From contig NZ_JAOQNK010000001.1 of assembly GCF_025961315.1 (NCBI RefSeq), positions 248,001 to 312,000 on the forward strand: a DNA stretch of 64,000 nucleotides. Reading direction: 5' to 3'. This document shows, piece after piece, positions 53,635 to 63,538 of this stretch; within the stretch, counting starts at the first letter, position 1, and the number at the start of each line of letters is the position of its first letter. Source of the stretch: Sphingobacterium kitahiroshimense (GTDB lineage Bacteria; Bacteroidota; Bacteroidia; Sphingobacteriales; Sphingobacteriaceae). Position numbers and translations under genes: made by a program. Under the pieces are notes generated by a model. The model was not told the origin of the DNA, searched no databases, and saw only the letters and a list, made by a program, of their open reading frames with translations.

Positions 53635-53726
53635 TATAAATAATAAAATAAAAACGAAAGAAAAACGGAATCCTTTTTTTTTCCAAAACTCCAGTATATG
53701 GTCGTGTTATTAGTGGAATTAATCAT
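53635..53726 (-). other. N-terminal part of the DoxX gene with A9 slippery tract
   Basis: ATG at 53726 opens a frame that reads MINSTNNTTIYWSFGKKK and then runs to a stop after 28 codons. At 53674-53682 (minus strand) nine A precede GG, giving the heptamer A AAA AAG in the zero frame. A -1 shift there, or one extra A, continues as GFRFSF into the DoxX ORF. The tract is therefore a frameshift error, a phase-variable repeat, or a programmed slippage site. Confidence 0.65.
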
Positions 53727-53999
53727 AAAAAGGTTTAAATAATTAGCTATTGATTACTAAGATAGTGTTTTCATTTAATTTTCCATTTACTTGCGAGAAA
53801 TATTGTTGGGATGTTTATAGATTGATGCTAGGAACTGAGTTCGGTATGCTTTTTATGAATCTTAATTCTTAACAAAGGAAGTTATCTTAATAATCTGTTG
53901 CAAATTCAATTATAGTATGATTTATTTTATTTAACTTGGTCGATTGACTTATATATAACACCAATATTATATAGAACCTACAAAAATAATTGGATAATT

Positions 54000-56657
54000 A
54001 TGAAATATTATTGTTTCCTGGCTTCTTTGTTCATCCATAGTCTATGTCAGGCTCAGGATCAAAGAAAAGAGGTCGTTTCTTTAGACAGCGCTTATAAAAG
54101 AGCGTATCATATTACAAAACTTACAGGAGAACAGCCTCGAATTGATGGGAAACTGGATGAAACTATATGGAAGGATAAGGGAGAATGGTCGGAAAAGTTT
54201 TCTCAGGTAATTCCTTTTGAACGCGTTTATACACCCTCATGGACTCGGATGAAAATATTTTATGATGATGAAAATGTTTATGTAGGAGTTTATTGTAAGG
54301 ATGTACACCCGGAAACCATGAATGCATTTATTGGTAATCGCGATGATAACAGTAATGGAGATTTGATCAGTATTGCATTTGACACCTATCATGATTATCG
54401 TGTGGCATCTGAATTTAATGTTAATCTCGGGGGAAATAAGACAGATTTGACGGTGACGGATAAATTATCTGTCAATCTGAGTTGGAATACTGTGTGGGAA
54501 GGACGGACGAATATCGACCTTGCAGATTCAAGCTGGACGGCAGAACTGAGGATTCCTTTTAGTCAATTACGTTATAATCAGAAAAATGAAGATGGTATTT
54601 GGGGTTTACACGTAAGGCGTATCATTCGGAGAAATAATGAGGTCCAGAATTGGAGTTTAATTCCAATAAAAAATAATGGACATGTTTTTTCTTTTGGAGA
54701 GATGCACGGTATGACAGACTTGCCAAAGCCAAGAGGAATTGAATTTTTGCCATACACGATGAGCAAATTTGTCCGAAATCCGAAAGTACCTAACAGCCCT
54801 TTTCAGAAAGGGAGCAGGTGGCAAGCCACTGCGGGTTTAGATGCGAAATTTGCACTGAATGATTTTACACTGGATATGACTATAAATCCAGATTATGGTC
54901 AGGTTGAACTGGATCCGTCGGTCATGAATCTATCTGCTTTCGAGATTTTTTATGATGAAAAGAGACCTTTTTTTCTTGAAGGTAAACATATTTTGGAGTT
55001 TGATAATAATGAAGAGGGGATGATGTTTTACTCCCGTAGAATAGGAGCAATGCCTACTTATCAACCCAAAAATATAGATAATCTGACAAGTTTTGCGAGC
55101 ACACCAAATCCTATTCCCATTTTAGGTGCTATGAAGTTAACGGGCACGAACAGAAATGGTGTTACAGTTGGGTTTCTGGAAAGCATTACTGCGGAGACTA
55201 ATTCTAAAGTGATGCGAAATGGTGAACCCGATAAAGAGATTACAGAGCCTTTAACCAATTATACGGTGGCTCGTGTACAAAAAAATTGGGAAGGTAATAC
55301 GCTATTAGGTGGTATGGTAACTTCGGTAAATCGTAAGTTAGGAAGAAAACATCTGGAAGATGCAATGGTTGAAAATGCTTTCACAAGTGGAGTTGATTTT
55401 ACGCAGTACTTTGCTAAGCGTCTTTACTATATCGATGCAAAAGGTATGTTCAGTACTTTACATGGCTCAGCGGATGCGATCCTTAATACGAAAATGAATG
55501 CGACCCACTATTATCAACGTGAATCAGGCTCGGGGTATCTGAATTTAGATCCGGATAAGAAGACCTTACAAGGTACAGGTGGTTATGTAAAAGTGGGTAA
55601 GAGAGGAAATGCGCAATGGAATTTTGCAGAAACTTTTAGTTGGTCATCACCGGGATTCGATCTTAACAATGTGGGGTATCTTCGTCAATCTGATTTTAAA
55701 TTTAATGAATCTGAGATCACCTATCGAAAAACAGATCCATGGGGCCCATTTCGTTTTGCAGGAATTAATCTAACGCAGAAAAATATGTGGAATTATGGTG
55801 GAAAGGCTATTAATAATAATATTGCACTCCGTTGGAGGAGTTTAAGTACGAAACGTCGTATCGAAATGGATATCAAGGAAACCTTTAACTGGAATACCAT
55901 TGATAGCCGTCAACTTCGTGGAGGGCCAGACTTAAGATTGAATTCTAATTTTGAATCTAATGTAATGGTTAGTTCAGATCGTGCAAAACGGATCGTTTTT
56001 AAATTAGATTATAATGGGCGACACTATTTGGAACAGGAGACAGGGTATAATGCAATACACCCAAGTATGATCTTCCGGTTAGGGGACCATGTTCGTCTTA
56101 CAGGACAGCTAAATTATGCATGGAATAAAGATAATCTGCAATATGTAAATAGTATTTTACCAACGGAAAACAGTACAGATCGCACGACCTATGTTATGGG
56201 GCGTATGAAACAACAAACCTATGGTATTACCTTAAATATGCAGATGAATCTAACACCTGATATTTCAATTCAATATTATGGTTCTCCTTTCACTTCAGTT
56301 GCTAAATATGATCACTTTAAAGAAGCCGCGAATACAAATTCTCACACTTATGAGGATCGTTTTAGAACGTTTACTGCAGAGGAAATAAGTTTTAATTCAG
56401 GTGTTTATGAAGTTGATAAAGGAAACCATGTGCTAAAGTTCAAAGATCCAAACTTTAGTTTTAATGAATTTCGCTCAAACTTAGTTGCGCGCTGGGAGTA
56501 TCTTCCTGGATCTACTTTGTATCTTGTCTGGGAACATAATCGATCTAATCGTGACGAGATTTATCAAACCGGCTGGGGAAATAATCTAGATCGGATGTTT
56601 GGGTTACCCGCAAGCAATACTTTTATGATGAAGATCAATTATTGGATCAATATGTAG
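54000..56657 (+). CDS. DUF5916 protein with CBM9-like N-terminal domain
   Basis: An 885-residue exported protein with a signal peptide ending near residue 18 (SLCQAQ). Residues about 35-250 fit a family 9 carbohydrate-binding-like domain (PRIDGKLDETIWKD, then VYVGVYCKDVHPE), and the rest is DUF5916, rich in beta strands and probably an outer-membrane barrel. DPSVMNLSAFEIFYDEKRPF is a strongly conserved stretch of the family. Its function is unknown; a cell-surface carbohydrate role is possible. The preceding 273 bases hold only the DoxX head region and no other gene. Confidence 0.85.
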   Translation: MKYYCFLASLFIHSLCQAQDQRKEVVSLDSAYKRAYHITKLTGEQPRIDGKLDETIWKDKGEWSEKFSQVIPFERVYTPSWTRMKIFYDDENVYVGVYCKDVHPETMNAFIGNRDDNSNGDLISIAFDTYHDYRVASEFNVNLGGNKTDLTVTDKLSVNLSWNTVWEGRTNIDLADSSWTAELRIPFSQLRYNQKNEDGIWGLHVRRIIRRNNEVQNWSLIPIKNNGHVFSFGEMHGMTDLPKPRGIEFLPYTMSKFVRNPKVPNSPFQKGSRWQATAGLDAKFALNDFTLDMTINPDYGQVELDPSVMNLSAFEIFYDEKRPFFLEGKHILEFDNNEEGMMFYSRRIGAMPTYQPKNIDNLTSFASTPNPIPILGAMKLTGTNRNGVTVGFLESITAETNSKVMRNGEPDKEITEPLTNYTVARVQKNWEGNTLLGGMVTSVNRKLGRKHLEDAMVENAFTSGVDFTQYFAKRLYYIDAKGMFSTLHGSADAILNTKMNATHYYQRESGSGYLNLDPDKKTLQGTGGYVKVGKRGNAQWNFAETFSWSSPGFDLNNVGYLRQSDFKFNESEITYRKTDPWGPFRFAGINLTQKNMWNYGGKAINNNIALRWRSLSTKRRIEMDIKETFNWNTIDSRQLRGGPDLRLNSNFESNVMVSSDRAKRIVFKLDYNGRHYLEQETGYNAIHPSMIFRLGDHVRLTGQLNYAWNKDNLQYVNSILPTENSTDRTTYVMGRMKQQTYGITLNMQMNLTPDISIQYYGSPFTSVAKYDHFKEAANTNSHTYEDRFRTFTAEEISFNSGVYEVDKGNHVLKFKDPNFSFNEFRSNLVARWEYLPGSTLYLVWEHNRSNRDEIYQTGWGNNLDRMFGLPASNTFMMKINYWINM

Positions 56658-56704
56658 TATTCGCTTCTTATCTTGCTGAGGATAAGAAGCGAATAGTTTT
56701 TTTA
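56658..56704. terminator. Terminator between DUF5916 and GNAT genes
   Basis: TATTCGCTTCTTATC / GATAAGAAGCGAATA, 15 bp perfect, 8-base loop, then GTTTTTTT. Confidence 0.93.
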
Positions 56705-57208
56705 TAATGCTATCTCAAACAAGCTAAATGATCCTTCTTTATAATGTTCAGGTAATTCTGGGGTCCATTTAATTTGACTTACTCCTTTAAATATAAAACC
56801 ACAGCTTATGTAGTAGTTGTTTATTTTATCATTCCCACTATGAGTATCTAGTCTAATGAATTTTTTTTCATTTGCAATTGCATATTCTTTAGCCCAAGCG
56901 ACGATTTTTGTTACATAAGAATTTCCTCTAAATAGAGGATTTGTCGCTATTCTGTGAATATAAATTGCGTTATCGTTAGCAGATTCTTTCCAGATAACAT
57001 CATCTTTGAAAGTAAGTACAAATGTACAAGCTACAACTGATCCTTCTAGTATAACAAAATGTCTATTTTCATCGATCTCCTTTTGTACCTGAGCTAATTT
57101 AAACCCCTTCCAACCTTTATTACCAACTTGTAGTTTATATGCTGAGGCCTGTTCGTAAACTTTGAAGATATCCTCAATATCATGAGCTGTGCTGTTTCTT
57201 ATTTCCAT
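56702..57208 (-). CDS. GNAT family N-acetyltransferase
   Basis: A 168-residue acetyltransferase. The acetyl-CoA loop lies around IHRIATNPLFRGNSYVTKIV, somewhat degenerate (RGxxxxxxI). GFIFKGVSQIKW is the typical C-terminal strand. It starts EIRNSTAHDIEDIFKVYEQA. The substrate is unknown. It stands alone between terminator and the flavodoxin/RidA gene, with about 200 bases on that side holding no gene. Confidence 0.82.
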   Translation of the reverse strand: MEIRNSTAHDIEDIFKVYEQASAYKLQVGNKGWKGFKLAQVQKEIDENRHFVILEGSVVACTFVLTFKDDVIWKESANDNAIYIHRIATNPLFRGNSYVTKIVAWAKEYAIANEKKFIRLDTHSGNDKINNYYISCGFIFKGVSQIKWTPELPEHYKEGSFSLFEIAL

Positions 57209-57410
57209 TTCTAAATAAATTTCTGATGTACCTGCTTATTTTCGCTTTAGTAACATCATTTGGTGATCTGTGGCAAATATATTTTATTTTTTCCTTTAAC
57301 AGGGCAAGGATAATGGGATTCAATTGAAAAAGATAGGGATCCACCAGATTTCTATAAGCTCTAGGACCAAATGGAAGTTTTTAGCTGATGAACAATGAAG
57401 CTTAATTTTT

Positions 57411-58550
57411 TTAGTCAATTTCAAAGATAGCTTGAATTTCAACAGCAGAATTTACAGGAATGGAAGATGCACCAAATGTTGCGCGGGCATGCTTTCCTTT
57501 TTCTCCGAAAACATCAACTGTAAGATCAGAGGCTACGTTCATTAAGTCAGCATGCTTGGTATAACCTTCGGGTGTATTGAATATTCCAGTTAACTGAACA
57601 CAGCGTTTAACCTGTTCGAGATTTCCGCCAACAGCTTCGTTTAGCACAGCTATCACATTCAGCATTGTTGTTCTGGTCGCTTCTTTTACTTGTTGTTCGT
57701 TGAGTTCTTTTCCTAATTTTCCAGGGTTAAGAATCTTTCCGTCTTTTAACGCTACCTGGTTGATGAAGATTAAATTACCTGTACGAATGTAAGGTTTGTA
57801 ATTACCTGCTGGTCGGGGAACTTCTGGTAGTGTAATCTTTTTTTGTTTTAATGTTGATGCAACTGTTGTTTTATTTTCTAACAAAGGAACAGTGCTCTTA
57901 AAGAAGGTGCCTTTTAAGGCAAGTGCAATTTTGGCAAAATTTTCACCTTGGAGCTTAATTAAATAGCGCTCACTTTCGCTTGGTCTTTCGACATTTTTTG
58001 CAGAGGAAAGACTTGTTGTACCCAATACCGTGTTACCTTGTGGAATTTTGACGTCAATTTTTTCATTACCACGAATGCCATTTGAAACGAGTATCATCCC
58101 ATGTACAGCGAGGCTATTCCAAATGGATTGAATGGCTAGTTCTTTACCCGCGCCGCTACCTGCAGACATGAAAACGGTAGCAGGCATACCTTCCAAACCA
58201 TGTTTTGTCCAAAGATCGACAGTCATTGATAAAAATTCGCTCATAGCAGTACTCATGTTCCCAAAATAAATGGGTGAACCAAAAGCTATTCCATCATATG
58301 ATGAAAGTTCATTTGGGGTAGCAACAGGAATTTCTTTTAATTTTGCATGCTCATTTTTTTTAACCATTTTGATAATTGCTTCTGCTTGATTGGAACTTTC
58401 TAGTCCTTTTGCAAATTCTTTAGCGAGCTCATAAGTGCTTCCATTGTCGGAATGTATGAGTACAAGTACACGCGCTTTTTTTTGTTGTGCGTGTGCTACA
58501 ATTGAAAATATTGATATTAATGCGATTAATATATTACGTAAGTTAATCAT
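57411..58550 (-). CDS. Exported flavodoxin (WrbA-like) / RidA fusion protein
   Basis: A 379-residue protein with a signal peptide (MINLRNILIALISIFSIVAH). Residues about 25-200 are a flavodoxin-like domain: LVLIHSDNGSTYELAKEFAK for the phosphate loop and FGSPIYFGNMSTAMSEFLS, as in WrbA/NAD(P)H-quinone reductases. Residues about 245-379 are a RidA/YjgF domain with the catalytic Arg in HARATFGASSIP and Glu in AVEIQAIF. RidA hydrolyses reactive imines; finding it fused to a flavin domain and exported is unusual. It is divergent from an AraC regulator, a likely controller. Confidence 0.85.
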   Translation of the reverse strand: MINLRNILIALISIFSIVAHAQQKKARVLVLIHSDNGSTYELAKEFAKGLESSNQAEAIIKMVKKNEHAKLKEIPVATPNELSSYDGIAFGSPIYFGNMSTAMSEFLSMTVDLWTKHGLEGMPATVFMSAGSGAGKELAIQSIWNSLAVHGMILVSNGIRGNEKIDVKIPQGNTVLGTTSLSSAKNVERPSESERYLIKLQGENFAKIALALKGTFFKSTVPLLENKTTVASTLKQKKITLPEVPRPAGNYKPYIRTGNLIFINQVALKDGKILNPGKLGKELNEQQVKEATRTTMLNVIAVLNEAVGGNLEQVKRCVQLTGIFNTPEGYTKHADLMNVASDLTVDVFGEKGKHARATFGASSIPVNSAVEIQAIFEID

Positions 58551-58575
58551 AGATCTTAATTATTATGTTCACTTG

Positions 58576-58583
58576 CAAAATTA
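58576..58583 (-). promoter_or_regulatory. Candidate -7 element for the flavodoxin/RidA gene
   Basis: Minus-strand TAATTTTG matches TAnnTTTG, 25 bases before the ATG; it lies in a 68-base divergent gap. Confidence 0.5.
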
Positions 58584-58599
58584 GGTAAGTCATTTTTAG

Positions 58600-58607
58600 T
58601 AAATTTG
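58600..58607 (+). promoter_or_regulatory. Candidate -7 element for the AraC gene
   Basis: TAAATTTG matches TAnnTTTG, 11 bases before the ATG at 58619. Confidence 0.5.
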
Positions 58608-58618
58608 CCAAAAACAAC

Positions 58619-59419
58619 ATGCAAAACGACAGATCGAAATGCGGACTTACGGAACAAGGTAAAGGAATCTATGTAGATCTTATTCCAAAGGATATGTATG
58701 TTTGGTATGAAGATAATTGGCAACATGATGAACATGAGCATCTTCATGCGCGAAGTCAATTAACTTTTGTAGAAGAGGGGTACCAGTATTTTCATCTGGA
58801 TCGTAATATATACCTTGTTCCTAAAAATCATGTTATCTGGATTCCTTCGGGTCTCAAACATCGTGTTGTTTCGGAAGCTTCACAGGTGAAACTTATGGTC
58901 GTCTTATTTAAATCTGATTTAGAAAACAGTTTTTTTCAGGACATTCATGTATTTCCTGCACCGGCTGTTTTAATAGAGATGCTTCGGTACGCATCAAAAT
59001 GGAATAAACTTCTTACTGAGGATGAAGAGCAGGCTATATTCTTAAAAGCATTGCAGATTAGCCTGCCTAATTTTTGCAAAGAGAGCAATTACTTACAAAT
59101 ACCTGTACCTGGAGATCAACGTTTGTTGTCTGTTTGCAATTATATAAATAATCACTATACTATAAACCTTAAAATTGAAGAACTTGCCGCGCAGTCCACA
59201 TTGTCAATCCGTACACTGCAGCGTTTGTTTAAAAAGGAAACAGGAATAACCTTAAAAAAATACATACAACTTATTCGGGTGCTCAAGAGTATTGAGCTCA
59301 TAGATAGGAAACAACATACTTTAAGTGAAATCGGTTTTATGGTTGGATATAAAAGTTTAGCTGCTTTTACAGCGTCTTATTATTCCATTATGCGAAATCA
59401 TCCAAATAGGAAATATTAA
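58619..59419 (+). CDS. AraC family transcriptional regulator
   Basis: A 266-residue regulator with an N-terminal cupin-type sensor (HDEHEHLHARSQLTFVEEGY, then VPKNHVIWIPSGLKHRV) and a C-terminal AraC DNA-binding domain (about 170-266): KIEELAAQSTLSIRTLQRLF for the first helix-turn-helix and SEIGFMVGYKSLAAFTASYY for the second. The sensor's His-rich part could bind a small ligand or metal. It is divergent from the flavodoxin/RidA gene across 68 bases, so regulation of that gene is the simplest hypothesis. Confidence 0.92.
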   Translation: MQNDRSKCGLTEQGKGIYVDLIPKDMYVWYEDNWQHDEHEHLHARSQLTFVEEGYQYFHLDRNIYLVPKNHVIWIPSGLKHRVVSEASQVKLMVVLFKSDLENSFFQDIHVFPAPAVLIEMLRYASKWNKLLTEDEEQAIFLKALQISLPNFCKESNYLQIPVPGDQRLLSVCNYINNHYTINLKIEELAAQSTLSIRTLQRLFKKETGITLKKYIQLIRVLKSIELIDRKQHTLSEIGFMVGYKSLAAFTASYYSIMRNHPNRKY

Positions 59420-59463
59420 GAAAATCTCTTTTTAACTGTATCGTTTGCGATGATTAAAATAAA

Positions 59464-59498
59464 AAATCCAATGTAACTGTTGTAATTACATTGGATTT
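59464..59498 (-). terminator. Terminator between AraC and ohyA genes
   Basis: AAATCCAATGTAA / TTACATTGGATTT, 13 bp perfect, 9-base loop; on the minus strand followed by T-rich sequence. Confidence 0.85.
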
Positions 59499-59509
59499 CA
59501 TGTTGCTGA

Positions 59510-61450
59510 TTAGCCTTTTATACCTTTTATCCAGTCTTTAAACTTGGTGATCTGTTCTTGCACAAAAGATTCATGATCATCATTTTCGTTACTTCCTATT
59601 GGTAAAATATGTTCAAAGTATGAACCTTTTAACACCTTTCTTAATAGACCTTCTCCAACGAAAGGCTTATCGTCGTTCAAAGTTTTAGCCGCTTTCAAGA
59701 GGTGGCGGATATCATATTGTAAAGGATTAATATCTGGAACTTGTTTATTCAGGTTCAGTAATTCATATACTGCGATTCGTGCTGTTCTCACCGAACTTTC
59801 CATGGTGAACACGACATCATTATTTGTTTCAATAAATTGCCCCACAAGGCCTAAATTTTTGCAACCATTTGGGACTACTCTTGGGCGGTCTCCTTTGGCG
59901 CGAGGCATAAACATGGAGGTAATGTATGGCATGAATGAGGTTCTTACTATGGTGTTTTTAATCACATCATCCAATTGATCCACAATACCTAGATGAAAAC
60001 ATAATTCGCTCAAAATTTCATCTCCTGTACATGCTGGCATTGTTTTTTTGATGTAGTTACCTTGTTTATCCATAAACAATGCATATACCCATAGAACGAG
60101 TACATCGTCAGGTTGTCCAGGGAAATGGGGTTGCCTATTGCAGGTAAAACTCATCAACCAATTGGAATCTGTAATCGTAATTATACCTCCAGTAACTGTT
60201 TTTCCAGAATATGGATCGTTTACCGAATATTCCTTCAGTTTATCAATTAAAGCAGAAGGTTTACAAGTTAATGTAGCTGATTCCCACGATGACTTTTCAA
60301 TATTACTACAAAATTTCTCTGGTTTTCCAAATACTTCCGACTTAGCAGCGAGATTTTTCCATAATTTCCATCCGGCACTTTGTCCACTTGTACTGTTATC
60401 GATTTCAATAATGGGTGCTGTTTTATTGTCGCCATAAAACGTATCTTCGGTCATAGAGCCTGTAGTAACGATCACAAAATCTTCCTTTCCTACTGGAATG
60501 ATTACTTCCTTTCCATCTTGTTCAGTAATGATACTTTCGACGGTTTTCCCTTCCGTATTGCTGTGAATATGTAGATCACTAACTAATACATTTAATCTGA
60601 TATTAACGCCCTTTTTCTGTAATACACGGCGTAATGGTGTAACGAAGGTGTCGTACTGGTTATATTTTGGAAATACAAGCGAAGATAGGTCATTTAGCCC
60701 ATCAATAGCATGTAGAAAGCGATGCATGTATAGTTTTAGCTCCAATAAACTATGCCAGTTTTCGAAAGCAAACATGGTTCGCCAAAAAGTCCAGAAATTA
60801 CTGCTCAAAAATGATTCACTAAAGTAATCCGATATCGTGATATTGTCTAAATCTTCTTTTTTCTTTAATAAAAGTTTAATGATAGCAAGCTGGTCTAATT
60901 TTGCTAATCCAAATTTGCTGAAGTCCTTAATTTCTCCATTGTTATGGATCAACCGTGCTTTGGAAAAGTTGGAGTCATTATCATTGATCAAACGGTATTC
61001 ATCAAGAACTGAATAAGGTTCAGGCATTTCAAGAGCAGGAATATCTTGAAATATGTCCCACAAATTTTCGTAGGTCATATCCATTTCTCGTCCTCCCCGA
61101 ATCACATATCCTTCTGTAGCATTCCCAGATCCGTCCAGGGAACCGCCATCAATGTGAAGTTGCTCTAGAAAGACTATGTTTTCTGCAGGAATATGTCCAT
61201 CTCTTATGAAATAGTAAGCGGCCGACATACCTGCAATACCACTTCCAATAATATACACTTTACTATTTTGATACGATTTTGGGGGAATACCTTTATTGCG
61301 TTGATAATTACCAATTTGATCGGAAAATGGCATTGATTTCTGAGGAGTATTTCGCTGTTGTTCTTTGCTTGAATCGGGTTCGTGATTTACATTACCATAA
61401 GAACTAGATGCATTAAGTACTTTTTCAAATTTTGAGGTGATTTCTTTCAT
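59510..61450 (-). CDS. ohyA: Oleate hydratase
   Basis: A 646-residue FAD-dependent enzyme adding water to the cis-9 double bond of oleic acid to give 10-hydroxystearate. The length equals that of the characterised Elizabethkingia enzyme, and the catalytic residues fall at the same numbers: E122 in [13 protein letters not shown] and Y241 in [14 protein letters not shown]. The FAD motif is [21 protein letters not shown], residues 65-85. It stands alone with a terminator downstream and a long AT-rich upstream region. A role in detoxifying unsaturated fatty acids is likely. Confidence 0.96.
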   Translation of the reverse strand: MKEITSKFEKVLNASSSYGNVNHEPDSSKEQQRNTPQKSMPFSDQIGNYQRNKGIPPKSYQNSKVYIIGSGIAGMSAAYYFIRDGHIPAENIVFLEQLHIDGGSLDGSGNATEGYVIRGGREMDMTYENLWDIFQDIPALEMPEPYSVLDEYRLINDNDSNFSKARLIHNNGEIKDFSKFGLAKLDQLAIIKLLLKKKEDLDNITISDYFSESFLSSNFWTFWRTMFAFENWHSLLELKLYMHRFLHAIDGLNDLSSLVFPKYNQYDTFVTPLRRVLQKKGVNIRLNVLVSDLHIHSNTEGKTVESIITEQDGKEVIIPVGKEDFVIVTTGSMTEDTFYGDNKTAPIIEIDNSTSGQSAGWKLWKNLAAKSEVFGKPEKFCSNIEKSSWESATLTCKPSALIDKLKEYSVNDPYSGKTVTGGIITITDSNWLMSFTCNRQPHFPGQPDDVLVLWVYALFMDKQGNYIKKTMPACTGDEILSELCFHLGIVDQLDDVIKNTIVRTSFMPYITSMFMPRAKGDRPRVVPNGCKNLGLVGQFIETNNDVVFTMESSVRTARIAVYELLNLNKQVPDINPLQYDIRHLLKAAKTLNDDKPFVGEGLLRKVLKGSYFEHILPIGSNENDDHESFVQEQITKFKDWIKGIKG

Positions 61451-62135
61451 GATACTGATTTTTTCTTATTTCTAATTTTTACTAAATAATGAGCATTCTT
61501 TTTAAAATTATTTTTCCATTCTAAAATCTAAGCTAATCTGGTTCGCTTAATATGTTAATTGATGCTTTTTAAGTACCTTACTTAATGAAATATTTTTTCA
61601 CTATCGCTACTGATTCCATAACAGTAATTAATAGATTTTTGTTTAAAATAATTGTTAATTAATGTAAATTCATCTTTTTGCGGTTATTTAAATGCGCTAA
61701 TTTGTTTTTTTAGTGTAGCATATGAAATGTAAGTATGTGTTATAAGTGACATATTCAAACGTTTTCGTAAATAATTAATTTGTTTTGGTGGATTTTTAGA
61801 TATGTAATTGATACTATTGTTTTAATTTTAATAAAATGATAAACCAACTGATTGAAAAATTACCATGATGTATGTTTTCAATTGTAAACCGTTTTATATT
61901 ATTTCTTGATCAATAATCATATTTATGAGTTAATTTCATAGATTCTTTAATTATTGTTTTTACTAAAGCATTTATCATTGCAATTTATGTGAAAACATAT
62001 AGTGATTGTCCTGATCATATTGATTAAATATGAATAAAATGAGCCTTGTGCTCAATAACTAATTATGTAGGTGAAACTATTATAGATCAATTCATGCTTT
62101 ATACGTGATTCATCTTGTTTAAAAATATAATTCCA
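61451..62135. other. 685-base AT-rich intergenic region
   Basis: Between divergent ohyA and the DUF1080 gene. I see no ORF longer than about 15 codons that looks real, no RNA motif and no clear promoter pair; a small GAGC/GCTC hairpin lies near 62040-62053. Its size suggests long leaders or regulatory sites for both genes. Confidence 0.6.
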
Positions 62136-63527
62136 ATGAAAAAAAATGCAATTGTCAAAGCAGTCTTTATCGGTGCAATGTTAAGTAATGGCGTATTCTC
62201 ATATGCTCAGATGAATACAGATACAGAAAAAGGGTGGATGAGTCTATTTGATGGGAAAACATTAAATGGCTGGAAATCTGTAGGAGGCAAGGCACCCTAT
62301 TCTGTAGAAGGGGATGCTATTGTTGGACGGATGACTAAAGGGACACCTAATTCATTTTTAATCACCGATAAGGAATACGGTGATTTTATATTAGAGCTAG
62401 ATGTGAAACTTGAGGGAGACCAAACAAATTCGGGTATTCAGACACGGAGTCATTTAGACCCTACTGCGTATGGCGGACTTGGCCGGGTGTATGGTCGTCA
62501 GGTTGAAATTGATCCTACTTCAAGATCATGGACTGGTGGAATATATGATGAGGCACGTCGTAGTTGGCTTTATCCGCTGGATCTAAATGAAAATGCAAAG
62601 AAGGCTTATAAGCAAGAAGAATATAATCATATCCGCATTGAAGCTATTGGAGATGAGTTACGTACCTGGGTAAATGATATTCCGGTCTCCTATGTCGTGG
62701 ATACAATTGACCGATCTGGATTTATAGGTCTACAAGTACATAGTATACCTGAGAAATTAGATGGAAAGAAGGTTTACTTTAAAAATATCAAGATCCAAAC
62801 TTCTAATTTAAAATCTCGTGCTTTTCCTAGAGATATTTACATCGTAAATCTAAAACCTAACGACGTAGTTGCTTCTGAGAAAAAAAATGGAGTTAAATTG
62901 CTATTTGACGGAAAGAGCAGCAATGGGTGGCGTAGTGTTAATGGGGCAAAATTTCCGGAAAAGGGTTGGGAAGTAAAAGATGGGCAATTAATGGTTTTGA
63001 AGTCCAATGGTGGTGAGTCCACTAATGGTGGTGATATTGTGACAAAAGATAAATATAAGGTTTTTGATCTATCATTTGAATTTAAACTCAGTCCGGGAGC
63101 TAATAGCGGCGTTAAATATTTTGTAACACTCAAAGAGAAGACAAAAGGATCTGCTATAGGCTTGGAGTATCAGGTGTTGGACGATAAGTTGCATCCAGAC
63201 GCAAAGTTAGGTAGAGATGGCAATCGTACATTGGCTTCACTGTATGATTTGATGACATCAAATCAAGATGGACGTGCTCGCAGACCAATTGGTGAGTGGA
63301 ATAGAGGTCGTGTTGTAGTGACTGCCGATAATAAAGTTGAACACTATTTGAATGGTGTTAAAATGTTGAGCTATGAACGAGGTTCTAAAGAATTTAAGGA
63401 CTTGGTTGCAAAAAGCAAATATAAGGATTGGGTGAATTTTGGAGAGGCTAATGAAGGTTATATTCTATTGCAGGATCATGGCGATCAAGTATCATTCCGA
63501 AGTATTAAAATCAATGCTAGTAACTAA
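62136..63527 (+). CDS. Tandem DUF1080 (3-keto-disaccharide hydrolase-type) protein
   Basis: A 463-residue exported protein with a signal peptide ending near residue 23 (FSYAQ). It contains two DUF1080 jelly-roll domains: residues about 28-230 (WMSLFDGKTLNGWKSV, then GDFILELDVKLEGDQTNSGI) and about 245-463 (VKLLFDGKSSNGWRSV, then FDLSFEFKLSPGANSGVKYF). Such proteins hydrolyse 3-keto-glycosides in a pathway with Gfo/Idh/MocA-type dehydrogenases, and one follows here after 11 bases. I use the ATG at 62136, since the TTG at 62115 adds residues before the signal. Confidence 0.88.
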   Translation: MKKNAIVKAVFIGAMLSNGVFSYAQMNTDTEKGWMSLFDGKTLNGWKSVGGKAPYSVEGDAIVGRMTKGTPNSFLITDKEYGDFILELDVKLEGDQTNSGIQTRSHLDPTAYGGLGRVYGRQVEIDPTSRSWTGGIYDEARRSWLYPLDLNENAKKAYKQEEYNHIRIEAIGDELRTWVNDIPVSYVVDTIDRSGFIGLQVHSIPEKLDGKKVYFKNIKIQTSNLKSRAFPRDIYIVNLKPNDVVASEKKNGVKLLFDGKSSNGWRSVNGAKFPEKGWEVKDGQLMVLKSNGGESTNGGDIVTKDKYKVFDLSFEFKLSPGANSGVKYFVTLKEKTKGSAIGLEYQVLDDKLHPDAKLGRDGNRTLASLYDLMTSNQDGRARRPIGEWNRGRVVVTADNKVEHYLNGVKMLSYERGSKEFKDLVAKSKYKDWVNFGEANEGYILLQDHGDQVSFRSIKINASN

Positions 63528-63538
63528 ATTATAAAAGT

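Noticed and set aside
53824..53871. 15-codon ORF before the DUF5916 gene
   Set aside because: Too short, no promoter or ribosome site, no special codons.
61836..61912. Two very short ORFs in the ohyA-DUF1080 gap
   Set aside because: 10 and 14 codons only in AT-rich DNA; expected by chance.
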